64,000 nucleotides of DNA from Alkalispirillum mobile. Lineage in GTDB: Bacteria > Pseudomonadota > Gammaproteobacteria > Nitrococcales > Halorhodospiraceae. Location: NCBI RefSeq assembly GCF_003664325.1, contig NZ_RCDA01000004.1, positions 62,001-126,000 of the forward strand. The letters run 5' to 3'. The stretch's first letter is position 1; the number at the start of each line of letters is the position of its first letter. Under the pieces are notes generated by a model that worked only from the letters and a program-made list of their open reading frames with translations, searched no databases and had not been told where the DNA came from. Shown in pieces: positions 55,906-64,000 of the stretch. A program made the translations under genes and the position numbers.

Positions 55906-57618
55906 ATGTCGGTGACTAACGCTTCAATTCGCGAGGAGCTGGCACAGGCGCCGTCCGGTGCTGGCGGCAAACACTGGTGCCTGCCCCTGCCCCTGGCCCT
56001 GGTGGCCCAGGGTGTGGTGGTGCTGCTACTGCTGCTCCAGTGGCTGGCGGGGTGGGCCACGCTGCCGGCCGCGCTTGCCATGGGGGTGCTGGCAGGGGGT
56101 TTGGTCGCGCTCCAGGCCCTTCGTGGTCGGGGCAGTGCGTTGGACGCCGCCGAGGTGGTGGACCGCGGGGCCGCGACGGACATCATTGATATTGGCGCTC
56201 CGGAGCCGGGCACGCCGGGCGCGGGGCTCTTGGAGCGGGACCGGGCGCCGCTTCGGTCGGTGATCGGTGAGTTGCGCACCCAGGCCGTCCGCGTGGCCTA
56301 CGAGGGCGCGCGGCTGCGCAAGCAGAGCCGTGCCGCGAAGGAGGATGCCGCTGCCCAGAGCGAGTTGACCAGCGAGATCACTCGCGCCTCCACCGAGACC
56401 ACCCAGGCCCTGGAAGACATCGCCCGCCGGGCGGAGACCATCTCCAGCCTCAATGCCGAGGGGCTGCAACTCAGCCGCGCCGCCGAGGACCAGCTCAAGG
56501 AGGCCGCCACCGGAGTGGAGAGCGCGAGCGAGCGGCTGCAGCGCTTTGCCGAGACGGTCAGCCGGCTGTCAAAGGCCGCTGGGGATATCGACCGAATCAG
56601 CGGCATGGTGGAGGGCTTCTCCAAACAGACCAACCTGCTCGCCCTCAACGCGGCCATCGAGTCGGCCCGCGCCGGCGAGGCGGGGCAGGGCTTCGCCGTG
56701 GTGGCTGAAGAGGTGCGCGACCTGGCCAGCAAGGTGGCCGATGCCAACCAGGAGATCCGCGAGACCATCGCCCAGGTGGATGAGCTGATCCGCGATACCG
56801 GCCAGGGCAGCGAGGAGATCTACGAGCACAACGAGCACGTGCGCGAGGTGCTGGCCGAGGGCACGGCACGGTTCCAGAACATGATCCGCGACGCCGAGGC
56901 CAACCACGTGGAGTTGGAAGGCATCGGCACGGCGATCGAGGAGTTGACCAACACCAACCGCGAGACCTACGAGCGGATCAACGAGATCGACCGGCGCAGC
57001 GACACCATCCAGGAGGATGCCGAGCGGGCCGATGAGTTCTCCGCCAACCTGCGCGAGGTCTCGGAGCGCACCCTGCTCGGGCTCTGCCAGGTGCGCACCC
57101 ACGAAGGGGCGCTGGAGGCGCTACTGGCCCGCCGGGAGGCCCATCGGGAGAAATTGGTGGAGCGGCTGGAGGCCATGCACAGCCGGGGCGTGAACATCTT
57201 CGATACCCACTACCAGCCGGTCCCTGATACCGACCCGCAGAAGTACACCACCAGTTACCTGGAGGCCGTGCGCGAGATGCAGGGCCTGATCGATGAGGGC
57301 GTGAAGGACCTGCCTGGCGCCGTCTACAGCGCCCTGGTGGATGTGAACGGCTACCTGCCGGTGCACAACAGCTGGGTCTCCGAAGCACCGACTGGCGACC
57401 CGGTGCACGACCGGGACAAGAGCCGCCACATGCGCATGTTCAACACCAACGAGATGGAGGTGCGCCGGGCGCGCAACACCCGGCCCTTCCTCATGCAGAT
57501 CAACCTGCGCGATACCGGCGAGGTGCTGGTGGACCTCTCCCTGCCGGTCCACGTGGAGGGTCGCCACTGGGGCAACCTGATCTTCGGGTTCCCGGTGGAG
57601 CACCTGCTGCAGGGGTAA
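55906..57618 (+). CDS. Methyl-accepting chemotaxis protein with C-terminal sensor domain
   Basis: A 570-residue chemoreceptor. Two closely spaced hydrophobic helices at ~22-75 form a membrane hairpin with almost no periplasmic loop. The coiled-coil signalling domain has the conserved hairpin tip [24 protein letters not shown] near 240-265. After the signalling domain, residues ~420-570 form an extra sensor with [21 protein letters not shown] and [15 protein letters not shown], a Cache-like C-terminal module. Sensing is therefore probably cytoplasmic. A sigma28 promoter lies upstream. Confidence 0.9.
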   Translation: MSVTNASIREELAQAPSGAGGKHWCLPLPLALVAQGVVVLLLLLQWLAGWATLPAALAMGVLAGGLVALQALRGRGSALDAAEVVDRGAATDIIDIGAPEPGTPGAGLLERDRAPLRSVIGELRTQAVRVAYEGARLRKQSRAAKEDAAAQSELTSEITRASTETTQALEDIARRAETISSLNAEGLQLSRAAEDQLKEAATGVESASERLQRFAETVSRLSKAAGDIDRISGMVEGFSKQTNLLALNAAIESARAGEAGQGFAVVAEEVRDLASKVADANQEIRETIAQVDELIRDTGQGSEEIYEHNEHVREVLAEGTARFQNMIRDAEANHVELEGIGTAIEELTNTNRETYERINEIDRRSDTIQEDAERADEFSANLREVSERTLLGLCQVRTHEGALEALLARREAHREKLVERLEAMHSRGVNIFDTHYQPVPDTDPQKYTTSYLEAVREMQGLIDEGVKDLPGAVYSALVDVNGYLPVHNSWVSEAPTGDPVHDRDKSRHMRMFNTNEMEVRRARNTRPFLMQINLRDTGEVLVDLSLPVHVEGRHWGNLIFGFPVEHLLQG

Positions 57619-57619
57619 A

Positions 57620-59689
57620 TCAGGGCCGCACGGTGATGCCGGCAAAGACGTTGCGTTCGGGGGCCGGGTCGAAGTAGCGGCCCCCGTCCGCGTTGATGCG
57701 GATGTTGCTGAAATACTCTTTGTTCAGCAGGTTGTTCACCGCCACGAAGCTCTCCACCGTCCATCCGCCCAGGCGGCTGCGGGTGCCGACCCGCGCATTC
57801 ACCACACCGTAACCCGAGACGCGGGTGTCGTTGGCGTCATCGGTGTAGGTGCTGTCCACCAGGTAGGCATCGGCCACGGCGAACACGCCTTCGCTCTCCC
57901 GGTAGGCGACTTCGGCGAACAGGGTGTTACGGGGCAGGCCGGGCAGCCGGTTGCCGTCGAAGCGTCCGTCGTCGCCGGCATCAAATCGGCGGTATTTGAA
58001 GTCGTTGTGGGTGTAGGCGCCGCTGACGGAGAGCTGGTCGTTGGCGAACCAGGTGGCGCCCAGTTCCAGGCCGTGGCGGCGGGTGCGTCCGGCGTTGCGG
58101 AAGAACTCCCGGCCGCTCTCGGCCTCGAAGGGCACCAGCTCATCCTTGACCCGGGCGGTGTAGAGGCTGGCCTCGTACTGCACGGTGTGGTCCCAAACCC
58201 CCTTGATGCCCACCTCCCAGCTCAGTGCCTCCTGCGGGTCTACATTCGGGTTGAAGCCACTGCCGTCGGGGTCGGCGAACTCGGTGAAGGTCGGCGTCTC
58301 GAAGGCGGTGCCGACGTTGGCGTACACCCGATGGTCCGGGTGGAACGCGTAGCTCAGCCCGGCGCTGTGGCTCCATTCGTTGTAGGTGCGCCTTCCGCTA
58401 CCATCCACACCTTCATAACGGAGTCGGTCGTCGATGGAGAAGCGCATCCGGTCGAAGCGGGTGCCCAGGGTCAGCGTCCAGCGGTCGGTGAGCAGCAGGT
58501 CGCCCTGCAGGTAGCCGGCGACGGTGGCGGCTTTTTCAACCTGATCCTGTATTTGGTCTTCTACTCCTTCAGCACCTGACATGTACCGCTCTCGAGCATC
58601 TCGTTGTTGCTCAGCATCCACGCCGGCGGTGAAGACTACCGGCAGGGCGCCAAGGTCACGGTGCCCGGTGTACTGGGTGCCAAGGCCGTAGAAGTCCCGG
58701 TCGTAGGCGACCAGACTATCGCTCGGTGCATCTCCGAAAAGATAAGGCAACTGCTGCTTAAACTCGCGCCGGGTATAGAAGGCGCGGGCGCTCACCTCAT
58801 CGCGGGCATTCAGCTCATGTTCCAGCGCCAACCCGACCCGGTACTGGCTCACGTCCTGGCCCGCATCCAGTGTTAGCGCATCGTCCCGGGCAGCGCGCCG
58901 GTCGGCGCGCACCTCGTCGCGGGTCAGCCCGCCGGGGTCTTCGGTCTTGGGGGCATCCAGGTAGTGGAACACGCCGGTGACCCGGGTGCGCTCATTCAAT
59001 TGATGGCCGAAGTTGGCGCGGACCAGGCTCTTGCGCGCTTCGCTCTGGTCGCGATAGCCCTCGTAGTCCAGGTGCCACGCGCTCAGGTGGTAGTTCCAGG
59101 GACCCTCCTGGCCGCCGCCCTGGACAGCAGTACGTTGAAAGCCGTGGCTCCCCAGCTCACCCCGAGCGCTGGCCGTGGTCTCCGGCCCACCCGGCTCGGT
59201 GGTGATGTTTAACACGCCCCCTGCGGCATTACCGTAAAGGGCGGAGTGGGGGCCGCGCAGCACCTCAATGTCGCGCACTGACAGCAGGTCGATGGCATCC
59301 ACCTGGGATTGACCGTCCGGGGTGGTCTCCGGAAACCCGTCCACCATCAGCCGCACCCCGCGGATCCCGAACGGCGCCCGCGCTCCGAAACCGCGTATGG
59401 ACATGCGGATGTCCTGAGCGAAGTTGTAGCGGTTCTGAAAGTAGACCCCGGGTACCCGGTTAAGGGACTCATCCAGTTGCAGGTGTTGTCGACCCTGTTG
59501 AATGTCTTCCGGGGCTACGGTGGTGATGGCCGAGGGCGTGTCCAGCCAGTCGCGGGTCAGCCGCGGTGCTGTGACCTGGATGGGGGCAAGGGTCTCGGCG
59601 CCCTCTCCCGTGGGAGGTGTCCCTGCTTGAGCCGCCAGGCTGCCGCCGGCGAGAAGACAAAGAACAGTGCAGGTATGCTTATGGGACAT
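57620..59689 (-). CDS. TonB-dependent outer-membrane receptor
   Basis: A 689-residue TonB-dependent transporter. The signal peptide (CTVLCLLAGGSLAAQAG) precedes a TonB-box-like ETLAPIQVTA. The plug domain (~40-150) carries PGVYFQNRYNFAQDIRMSIRGFGARAPFGIRGVRLMVDGFPETTPDGQSQVD. A 22-strand barrel follows and ends with ERNVFAGITVRP. The closest relatives are FecA/ferric-siderophore-type receptors, but the ligand is unknown. The start at 59689 has AGGACGG; a longer reading to 59821 adds a non-signal leader. It converges with the chemoreceptor gene with 1 nt between stops. Confidence 0.92.
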   Translation of the reverse strand: MSHKHTCTVLCLLAGGSLAAQAGTPPTGEGAETLAPIQVTAPRLTRDWLDTPSAITTVAPEDIQQGRQHLQLDESLNRVPGVYFQNRYNFAQDIRMSIRGFGARAPFGIRGVRLMVDGFPETTPDGQSQVDAIDLLSVRDIEVLRGPHSALYGNAAGGVLNITTEPGGPETTASARGELGSHGFQRTAVQGGGQEGPWNYHLSAWHLDYEGYRDQSEARKSLVRANFGHQLNERTRVTGVFHYLDAPKTEDPGGLTRDEVRADRRAARDDALTLDAGQDVSQYRVGLALEHELNARDEVSARAFYTRREFKQQLPYLFGDAPSDSLVAYDRDFYGLGTQYTGHRDLGALPVVFTAGVDAEQQRDARERYMSGAEGVEDQIQDQVEKAATVAGYLQGDLLLTDRWTLTLGTRFDRMRFSIDDRLRYEGVDGSGRRTYNEWSHSAGLSYAFHPDHRVYANVGTAFETPTFTEFADPDGSGFNPNVDPQEALSWEVGIKGVWDHTVQYEASLYTARVKDELVPFEAESGREFFRNAGRTRRHGLELGATWFANDQLSVSGAYTHNDFKYRRFDAGDDGRFDGNRLPGLPRNTLFAEVAYRESEGVFAVADAYLVDSTYTDDANDTRVSGYGVVNARVGTRSRLGGWTVESFVAVNNLLNKEYFSNIRINADGGRYFDPAPERNVFAGITVRP

Positions 59690-59878
59690 GATCCGTCCTG
59701 TCGGGTGGCTGTCAGGGGCATACTCGGCCATGGTCATTCTTGAGCCTAGCGGTGATTGAGCCGTTGCTCCATTCTGAGTGGGCGGGCCCTTGACTTGACC
59801 TGAGTGGCGGATCAGTCTCAAAGCCCTCCGGCATGGCCGGTGGCAATGATATTCGTGGGACAGGTTGGGAGTAGCGTG

Positions 59879-60940
59879 ATGTCAGAAGGGGTAGCGGTTC
59901 AGGATCTGGCTGAGTGTGTCGAGGCCGAGGTGGTGGGCAATGCCGATACACTCATCAGCCGAGTGGCCGCCCTGAGTGACGCTGGCCCCGACGCCATCGG
60001 CTTTTGTACCAACGCCAATTACCTGGATGCCCTGCGCGCCACCCGGGCCGGCGCGGTGCTGATCCGCCGTGAGCACCTGGAGGCCTGTCCCACCACGGCG
60101 CTGGTGGTCGACGACCCTTATTACGCTTATGCCGCCGTGGCAGCCCGCCTGTATCCTGCCAAGCGCCCAGCCGCTGGGGTGCATCCGACGGCCGTGCTGG
60201 CAGACGACGTGGTGCTCGGCGATGACGTAGTGATTGGCCCCCATGTGGTGCTGGAGGCCGGTGTTCAGGTGGGTGATCGCTGCCAGATCGGGCCCGGTTG
60301 CCACATCGGTGTGCAGACCCGCCTCGGCGAGGACACTGAGCTGCTGGGGCGCGTCACGGTGGGCGCCCATTGCGAGGTCGGCAAGCGGGTGGTGATGCAC
60401 CCCGGCGTGGTGGTGGGCGCCGACGGCTTCGGGTTTGCCAAGGGCCCGGGGGACTCGGGCTGGCGCAAGGTGCCGCAATTGGGACGGGTGGTTCTGGGCG
60501 ATGATGTGGACCTGGGCGCCAACACCACGGTGGACCGGGGTGCCATCGGCGATACCGTTCTCGAAGAAGGCGTGAAGCTGGATAATCAGGTGCACATCGG
60601 CCACAACGTCCGGGTCGGGGCCCGAACGATCATCGCCGGCAATACCGTGGTGGCCGGCAGTACCACCATCGGCTGCGACTGCATGATCGGCGGCTCCACC
60701 GCCATCACCGGCCACATCTCGCTTGCGGACGAGGTCATGCTGATGGGCATGACCGGGGTCACCGGCACTATTGATGAGTCTGGGGCCTACGCCTCTCCAC
60801 TCCCCGCCCAGCCGATCAGCAAGTGGCGCCGTAACACGGTCCGCTTCACCCAGCTCGACAGCCTGTTCCGCCGGGTGAAAAAACTGGAGGCCGCCAGCGC
60901 TGCCCCGGGGCCGGCCGCAAGGCGGCAGGACGACGATTAA
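59879..60940 (+). CDS. lpxD: UDP-3-O-acyl-glucosamine N-acyltransferase (LpxD)
   Basis: A 353-residue left-handed beta-helix acyltransferase of lipid A synthesis. The N-terminal uridine-binding domain (~1-100) precedes hexapeptide repeats (GVHPTAVLADDVVLGDDVVIG onward). The catalytic His lies in LDNQVHIGHNVRVG, and the loop GADGFGFAKG and SPLPAQPISKWRRN are conserved. The start at 59879 follows GGGAG. The gene is not in the usual bamA-skp-lpxD-fabZ-lpxA cluster, so it may be a second copy or a relocated one. Confidence 0.92.
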   Translation: MSEGVAVQDLAECVEAEVVGNADTLISRVAALSDAGPDAIGFCTNANYLDALRATRAGAVLIRREHLEACPTTALVVDDPYYAYAAVAARLYPAKRPAAGVHPTAVLADDVVLGDDVVIGPHVVLEAGVQVGDRCQIGPGCHIGVQTRLGEDTELLGRVTVGAHCEVGKRVVMHPGVVVGADGFGFAKGPGDSGWRKVPQLGRVVLGDDVDLGANTTVDRGAIGDTVLEEGVKLDNQVHIGHNVRVGARTIIAGNTVVAGSTTIGCDCMIGGSTAITGHISLADEVMLMGMTGVTGTIDESGAYASPLPAQPISKWRRNTVRFTQLDSLFRRVKKLEAASAAPGPAARRQDDD

Positions 60941-60998
60941 GCCTGGCAATCGCTTCAAGCCGCTCAACGGTGGCGCGGATGTCATCACCCTGCTGGCG

Positions 60999-61466
60999 GT
61001 GTTGGCCATGGCCGGGCTCTGGTGGCGCGACGGCACCTCCGAGGTGCTGGATGCGCTCCGTCACGCCACACTGCTTCTGCTGCAGCTCGGCCCCATCATC
61101 GCCATCGCGCTGGTCCTTGGAGGGTACGTCCAGGCGCTGCTGCCGCGGGACAAGGTTGCCCGGTGGCTGGGGCCGGCCAGCGGGGCGCGGGGTTATGCCG
61201 TGGCCATGGTGGCGGGCGCGGTCACCCCGGCGGGGCCCTTCGCCGCATTCCCAATAGCCCTGGCGCTGTTCAGGGCGGGTGCCGGCTTCAACATCTGCGT
61301 GGTCTATCTCACGGCCTGGTGCGTTCTGGGGCTGCAGCGCGTGCTGATCTGGGAGGTGCCGCTTTTGGGGCTGGACTTCACCGCCCTGCGGCTGTTGGTT
61401 TCACTGCCCTTGCCCATCCTGGCCGGATGGTTGGCCGGGCTTACCCTGGTGTGGTGGCGCCGATGA
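60999..61466 (+). CDS. Half-size permease, first of a tandem pair
   Basis: A ~155-residue, 4-helix membrane protein. The diagnostic block VTPAGPFAAFPIALALFRAGAGFNI has a P-x-GP-x4-P helix break, and the ending LRLLVSLPLPILAGWLAG recurs in the next gene. It resembles one repeat of YraQ/DUF318-type or nucleoside-recognition permeases. The start is uncertain: GTG 60999 has no clear ribosome-binding site, and the frame is open upstream to the lpxD 3' end without a standard start. The substrate is unknown. Confidence 0.7.
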   Translation: MLAMAGLWWRDGTSEVLDALRHATLLLLQLGPIIAIALVLGGYVQALLPRDKVARWLGPASGARGYAVAMVAGAVTPAGPFAAFPIALALFRAGAGFNICVVYLTAWCVLGLQRVLIWEVPLLGLDFTALRLLVSLPLPILAGWLAGLTLVWWRR

Positions 61467-61969
61467 GCCTGCTGGTGGGTGCGGCGGTATTACTGCTTGC
61501 TCTCGTGGTCACCGTGGTGGCAACCCACCGGCGGCAGTCCGCCGGGCACCTTGAGGCCTGGGCGGTCACTCGCTCCCAGGTCCGGTTGCTGGCACCCCGC
61601 CTGCCGCCGGCGCTGGTGCTGGGGGAGTGCCTGGGGCGGTTGTTGCCGGAGGCATTGATTGCACAGTTGATGGGTGCGGAGAGCGGCCTGGCCGGCGTGG
61701 CGCTGGCCACGGGCGTGGGCCTGATCCTGCCCGGTGGCCCCATGGTGGCCCTGCCACTGGCCATGGCCCTGGCCGGGGCCGGGGCGGCCGCTGCTGCATT
61801 GGTGGCGTTGATTACGGCGTGGTCGCTGCTGGCGCTCAACCGTGTTTTCATCTTTGAGGCGCCGGTGCTGGGATGGCCGTTTACCCTGCACCGACTGCTG
61901 GTCAGCCTGCCTTTGCCAGCAGCCGCGGGGCTGGCCGCCGGTGTGGCCACCGGCGGCGGTTGGGGTTAG
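61463..61969 (+). CDS. Half-size permease, second of a tandem pair
   Basis: A 168-residue, 4-5-helix membrane protein whose ATG overlaps the stop of the preceding gene (ATGA). ILPGGPMVALPLAMALAGAGA aligns with VTPAGPFAAFPIALALFRAGA of its neighbour. Likewise TAWSLLALNRVFIFEAPVLGWPFTLHRLLVSLPLP aligns with the neighbour's C-terminal block. The two therefore arose by duplication and probably form a heterodimer equal to one full permease. The substrate is unknown. Confidence 0.75.
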   Translation: MSLLVGAAVLLLALVVTVVATHRRQSAGHLEAWAVTRSQVRLLAPRLPPALVLGECLGRLLPEALIAQLMGAESGLAGVALATGVGLILPGGPMVALPLAMALAGAGAAAAALVALITAWSLLALNRVFIFEAPVLGWPFTLHRLLVSLPLPAAAGLAAGVATGGGWG

Positions 61970-61979
61970 CCATGTATCA

Positions 61980-62001
61980 AGCCACCCCCAGCGGGGTGGC
62001 T
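61980..62001. terminator. Hairpin after the tandem permease genes
   Basis: AGCCACCCC and GGGGTGGCT form a 9-bp stem with a CAGC loop, 10 nt past the second permease stop. The following sequence is only weakly U-rich (CGTTGTCGGTTTT). Confidence 0.5.
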
Positions 62002-62057
62002 CGTTGTCGGTTTTCAGGCTCGAACTGAATGGATAACAATTGTGGCGTTTGCAGGCC

Positions 62058-62912
62058 TCAGCGCAGGATCAGCAGCGGGATCGGCGAGCGCATGATCATG
62101 TGCGTGGTGGTGCTCCCCACGAAGAACTGACGCAGCCGCGAGTGGCCGTAGGCCCCCATGGCCAGCAGGTGGATGTCGTGGGCCTCGCGGTAGTCGCAGA
62201 CCACCTCGTTCACCTCGCCGGATTTCACCGCCGTGGTCACCTTGAAGCCCTGCTTCTCCAGCCGGCCCCGCGGGCCTCCCAGCTTGGCCCGGTTGGCGTC
62301 GGTCTCCGCGCCCACCATCAGGAGGTGCGCTTCGGCACCGTCCAGCAGGCTGCTGCGGGCCAGGCGTTCCACTACCTTGTCGGCGGTGGCGCTGCCGTCG
62401 TAGGCGATCAGGAACCGCTCCGGCACCCGGAACTGCAGGGGCACGACCAGCATGGGCCGGTGCAGGGTGCGGATGACGCTCTCCAGGTGGCTGCCGATGT
62501 GGCGGGTTACCACATCACCATCCTTGCCCTGTTTGCCCAGCACCAGCAGGCGCATGTCCTCCTCCAGGTCGGCCAGCGCCTCGGTGATATCCCCATTGCG
62601 CAGTAGCCGGCCCGGGTCTTCCACCCCGGCGGCCTCAACCCTGGAGATGGCGTCGGCGAGCACGGCCTTGCCCTGCTTCCGGGCCAGCTTGCCCCGTTTT
62701 TCCTCCAGTTCCACCAGTTCCTGCAGCAGCTCTTCCCGGTTGCCGAGGCTCAGGTTGCCGCTGTAGTCGGGCTCGCGTTCCCCGTGGGGGTTGCGGATGA
62801 CGTGCAGCAGGGTCAGCGGTGCGCCCAGGCGCTGGCAGGCCCAGGCGGCGTGGTCACAGACAGACTCGGACGAGCGCGAGCCGTCCACGCAGGCGAATAC
62901 CTTTTCAGTCAT
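62058..62912 (-). CDS. Universal stress protein, two tandem UspA domains
   Basis: A 284-residue cytoplasmic protein with UspA folds at ~1-145 and ~155-284. The second domain has the ATP-binding signature GAYGHSRLRQFFVGSTT near the C-terminus. The first lacks it, so one domain probably binds nucleotide and the other is structural. It lies 37 nt downstream of a SulP transporter gene, a recurrent bacterial pairing that suggests functional linkage. Confidence 0.92.
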   Translation of the reverse strand: MTEKVFACVDGSRSSESVCDHAAWACQRLGAPLTLLHVIRNPHGEREPDYSGNLSLGNREELLQELVELEEKRGKLARKQGKAVLADAISRVEAAGVEDPGRLLRNGDITEALADLEEDMRLLVLGKQGKDGDVVTRHIGSHLESVIRTLHRPMLVVPLQFRVPERFLIAYDGSATADKVVERLARSSLLDGAEAHLLMVGAETDANRAKLGGPRGRLEKQGFKVTTAVKSGEVNEVVCDYREAHDIHLLAMGAYGHSRLRQFFVGSTTTHMIMRSPIPLLILR

Positions 62913-62949
62913 GGTGTTATCGCTCCTTGGGCGGTATGCGGCTCGCGGT

Positions 62950-64000
62950 TCAATGGCCCATAAGCCGGTCGATGGCGTCCGGCTTGTCGTGCACGGCGTG
63001 GCGGTCGACGATGGTGGCGGTGGCCTCGTTCATGCCCACGACCTCCACCTCGGTGCCCTCGCGGCGGAAGTTGATGACCACCCGGTCCAGCGCCGCGACG
63101 GAGCTGATGTCCCAGAAGTGCGCGCGGGTGAGATCGATGGTCACCTTATCCAGATCCTCGTTGAAGTCAAAGGCCTTGCCGAACTTCTCTGTGGAGGCGA
63201 AGAACACCTGGCCCACCACCCGGTAAGTCCGATGCAGGGTCTGGTCGTCTGGACGCTCGTCCGCGTCGGAGCTCACATGCATGAAGCGGCTGACCTTGTT
63301 GGCGAAGAACAGACCCGCCAACAGCACGCCGGTCAGCACCCCGAGGGCCAGGTTGTGGGTGAGTACCGTGACCGCCACGGTGCTGACCATGACGATGTTG
63401 GTGCTCATGGGGTTTTTGCGCAGGTCGCGGATAGAACTCCAGCTGAAGGTGCCGATGGAAACCATGATCATCACCGCCACCAGTGCGGCCATGGGGATCA
63501 TCTGGAGCAGGGGCGAGAGGAAGACCACCAGCACGATGAGCACCAGCCCGGCCACCAGTGCCGAGAGCCGCCCGCGGCCGCCCGATTTCACGTTGATGAT
63601 GGACTGCCCGATCATGGCGCAGCCGGCCATGCCGCCGAAGCTGCCGGCCACCAGATTGGCAATGCCCTGGCCCTTGCACTCCCGGTTGCGGTCGGTCTGG
63701 GTGTCGGTCAGGTCATCGACAATGTTCTGGGTCAGCATGGACTCCAGCAGGCCCACGACGGTCAGCGCCAGGGAATAGGGCAGGATGATCCAGAGGGTCT
63801 CCAGGTTGAGCGGCACGTCCGGCCACAGGAATACCGGCAGGGTATCGGGCAGGTCACCCATGTCGCCCACCGTCGGCACCTCCATGCCCAGTAACCAGGC
63901 CAGCAGGGTGAGCACCACGATGGTGACCAGCGGCGAGGGGATGACCCGGGTGAGGTAGGGCAGCAGGTAGATGATGGCCAACCCGCCGGCCACCATGGGG
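62950..64000 (-). CDS. SulP-family anion transporter with STAS domain (partial, 5' end outside window)
   Basis: The C-terminal ~350 residues of a SLC26/SulP transporter (sulfate, bicarbonate or related anion). The transmembrane part includes ECKGQGIANLVAGSFGGMAGCAMIGQSIINVKSGGRGRLS, the family signature region. After the last helix (TGVLLAGLFFANKVSRFMHV) comes a cytoplasmic STAS domain (~250-350) with TIDLTRAHFWDISSVAALDRVV. The N-terminal helices lie beyond the window. The Usp gene follows, as seen with BicA-like bicarbonate carriers, but the anion is not determinable. Confidence 0.93.
   Translation of the reverse strand, partial: PMVAGGLAIIYLLPYLTRVIPSPLVTIVVLTLLAWLLGMEVPTVGDMGDLPDTLPVFLWPDVPLNLETLWIILPYSLALTVVGLLESMLTQNIVDDLTDTQTDRNRECKGQGIANLVAGSFGGMAGCAMIGQSIINVKSGGRGRLSALVAGLVLIVLVVFLSPLLQMIPMAALVAVMIMVSIGTFSWSSIRDLRKNPMSTNIVMVSTVAVTVLTHNLALGVLTGVLLAGLFFANKVSRFMHVSSDADERPDDQTLHRTYRVVGQVFFASTEKFGKAFDFNEDLDKVTIDLTRAHFWDISSVAALDRVVINFRREGTEVEVVGMNEATATIVDRHAVHDKPDAIDRLMGH

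Noticed and set aside
62031-62041. GGATAACAATT, identical to part of the lac operator
   Set aside because: Only a half-site-sized chance match. No LacI-family gene or symmetric partner is present.

Overview
The window is high-GC, densely coded chromosomal DNA from a gammaproteobacterium. The evidence is the pilMNOPQ operon divergent from a class A PBP gene, argS followed by an FtsN-like SPOR gene, uvrA/MFS/ssb synteny, gltBD, lpxD and an outer-membrane porin. Gene content and codon bias suggest Ectothiorhodospiraceae (Alkalilimnicola/Halorhodospira-like), but this is inference, not identification. No rRNA, tRNA or CRISPR array was seen.

Layout. 0-9.9 kb: 5'-proximal part of a large NAD-glutamate dehydrogenase gene, an aldolase gene coupled to ruvB, a 215-bp near-palindrome, a small membrane protein, dinB, argS, an FtsN-like gene and an HNH nuclease gene. 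9.9-15.7 kb: three-subunit proton-translocating transhydrogenase (pntAA-pntAB-pntB), then an IscB element with a highly structured upstream omega-RNA region and a right-end hairpin, lying against the start of a TIGR02444-family gene. 15.7-26 kb: TerB-like, Nudix, hemE, a palindromic repeat cluster, glutamate synthase (gltD, gltB) and aroB-aroK. 26-34.2 kb: pilMNOPQ (minus), divergent PBP1A (plus) and an unrecognised conserved protein. 34.2-43.1 kb: gltA, rpmE2, an amidoligase/class I glutamine amidotransferase pair, uvrA, an MFS transporter and ssb. 43.1-45 kb: a small, extremely acidic secreted protein behind a sigma54-type promoter, then a DUF418 membrane protein.

45-54.2 kb is a tungstate/molybdate island: an HTH regulator with a periplasmic-binding-like sensor domain, tupB-tupC-tupA, a porin, a ModA-like binding protein, a two-Mop-domain molbindin, a 43-codon coupled ORF, a MoeA fused to a binding-protein-like domain, and a divergent MoeA-like paralogue. 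Together these could import, store and insert Mo/W oxyanions for pterin-cofactor enzymes encoded elsewhere.

54.4-64 kb: a PQQ-type sugar dehydrogenase, a chemoreceptor with a FliA-type promoter, a TonB-dependent receptor, an lpxD homologue outside its usual cluster, two homologous half-size permeases in tandem, and a UspA/SulP pair, the SulP gene running off the window.

The most interesting items are the IscB/omega-RNA locus, the amidoligase-amidotransferase pair, the sigma54-linked acidic peptide, the extended Mo/W island and the long palindrome at 5.1 kb.
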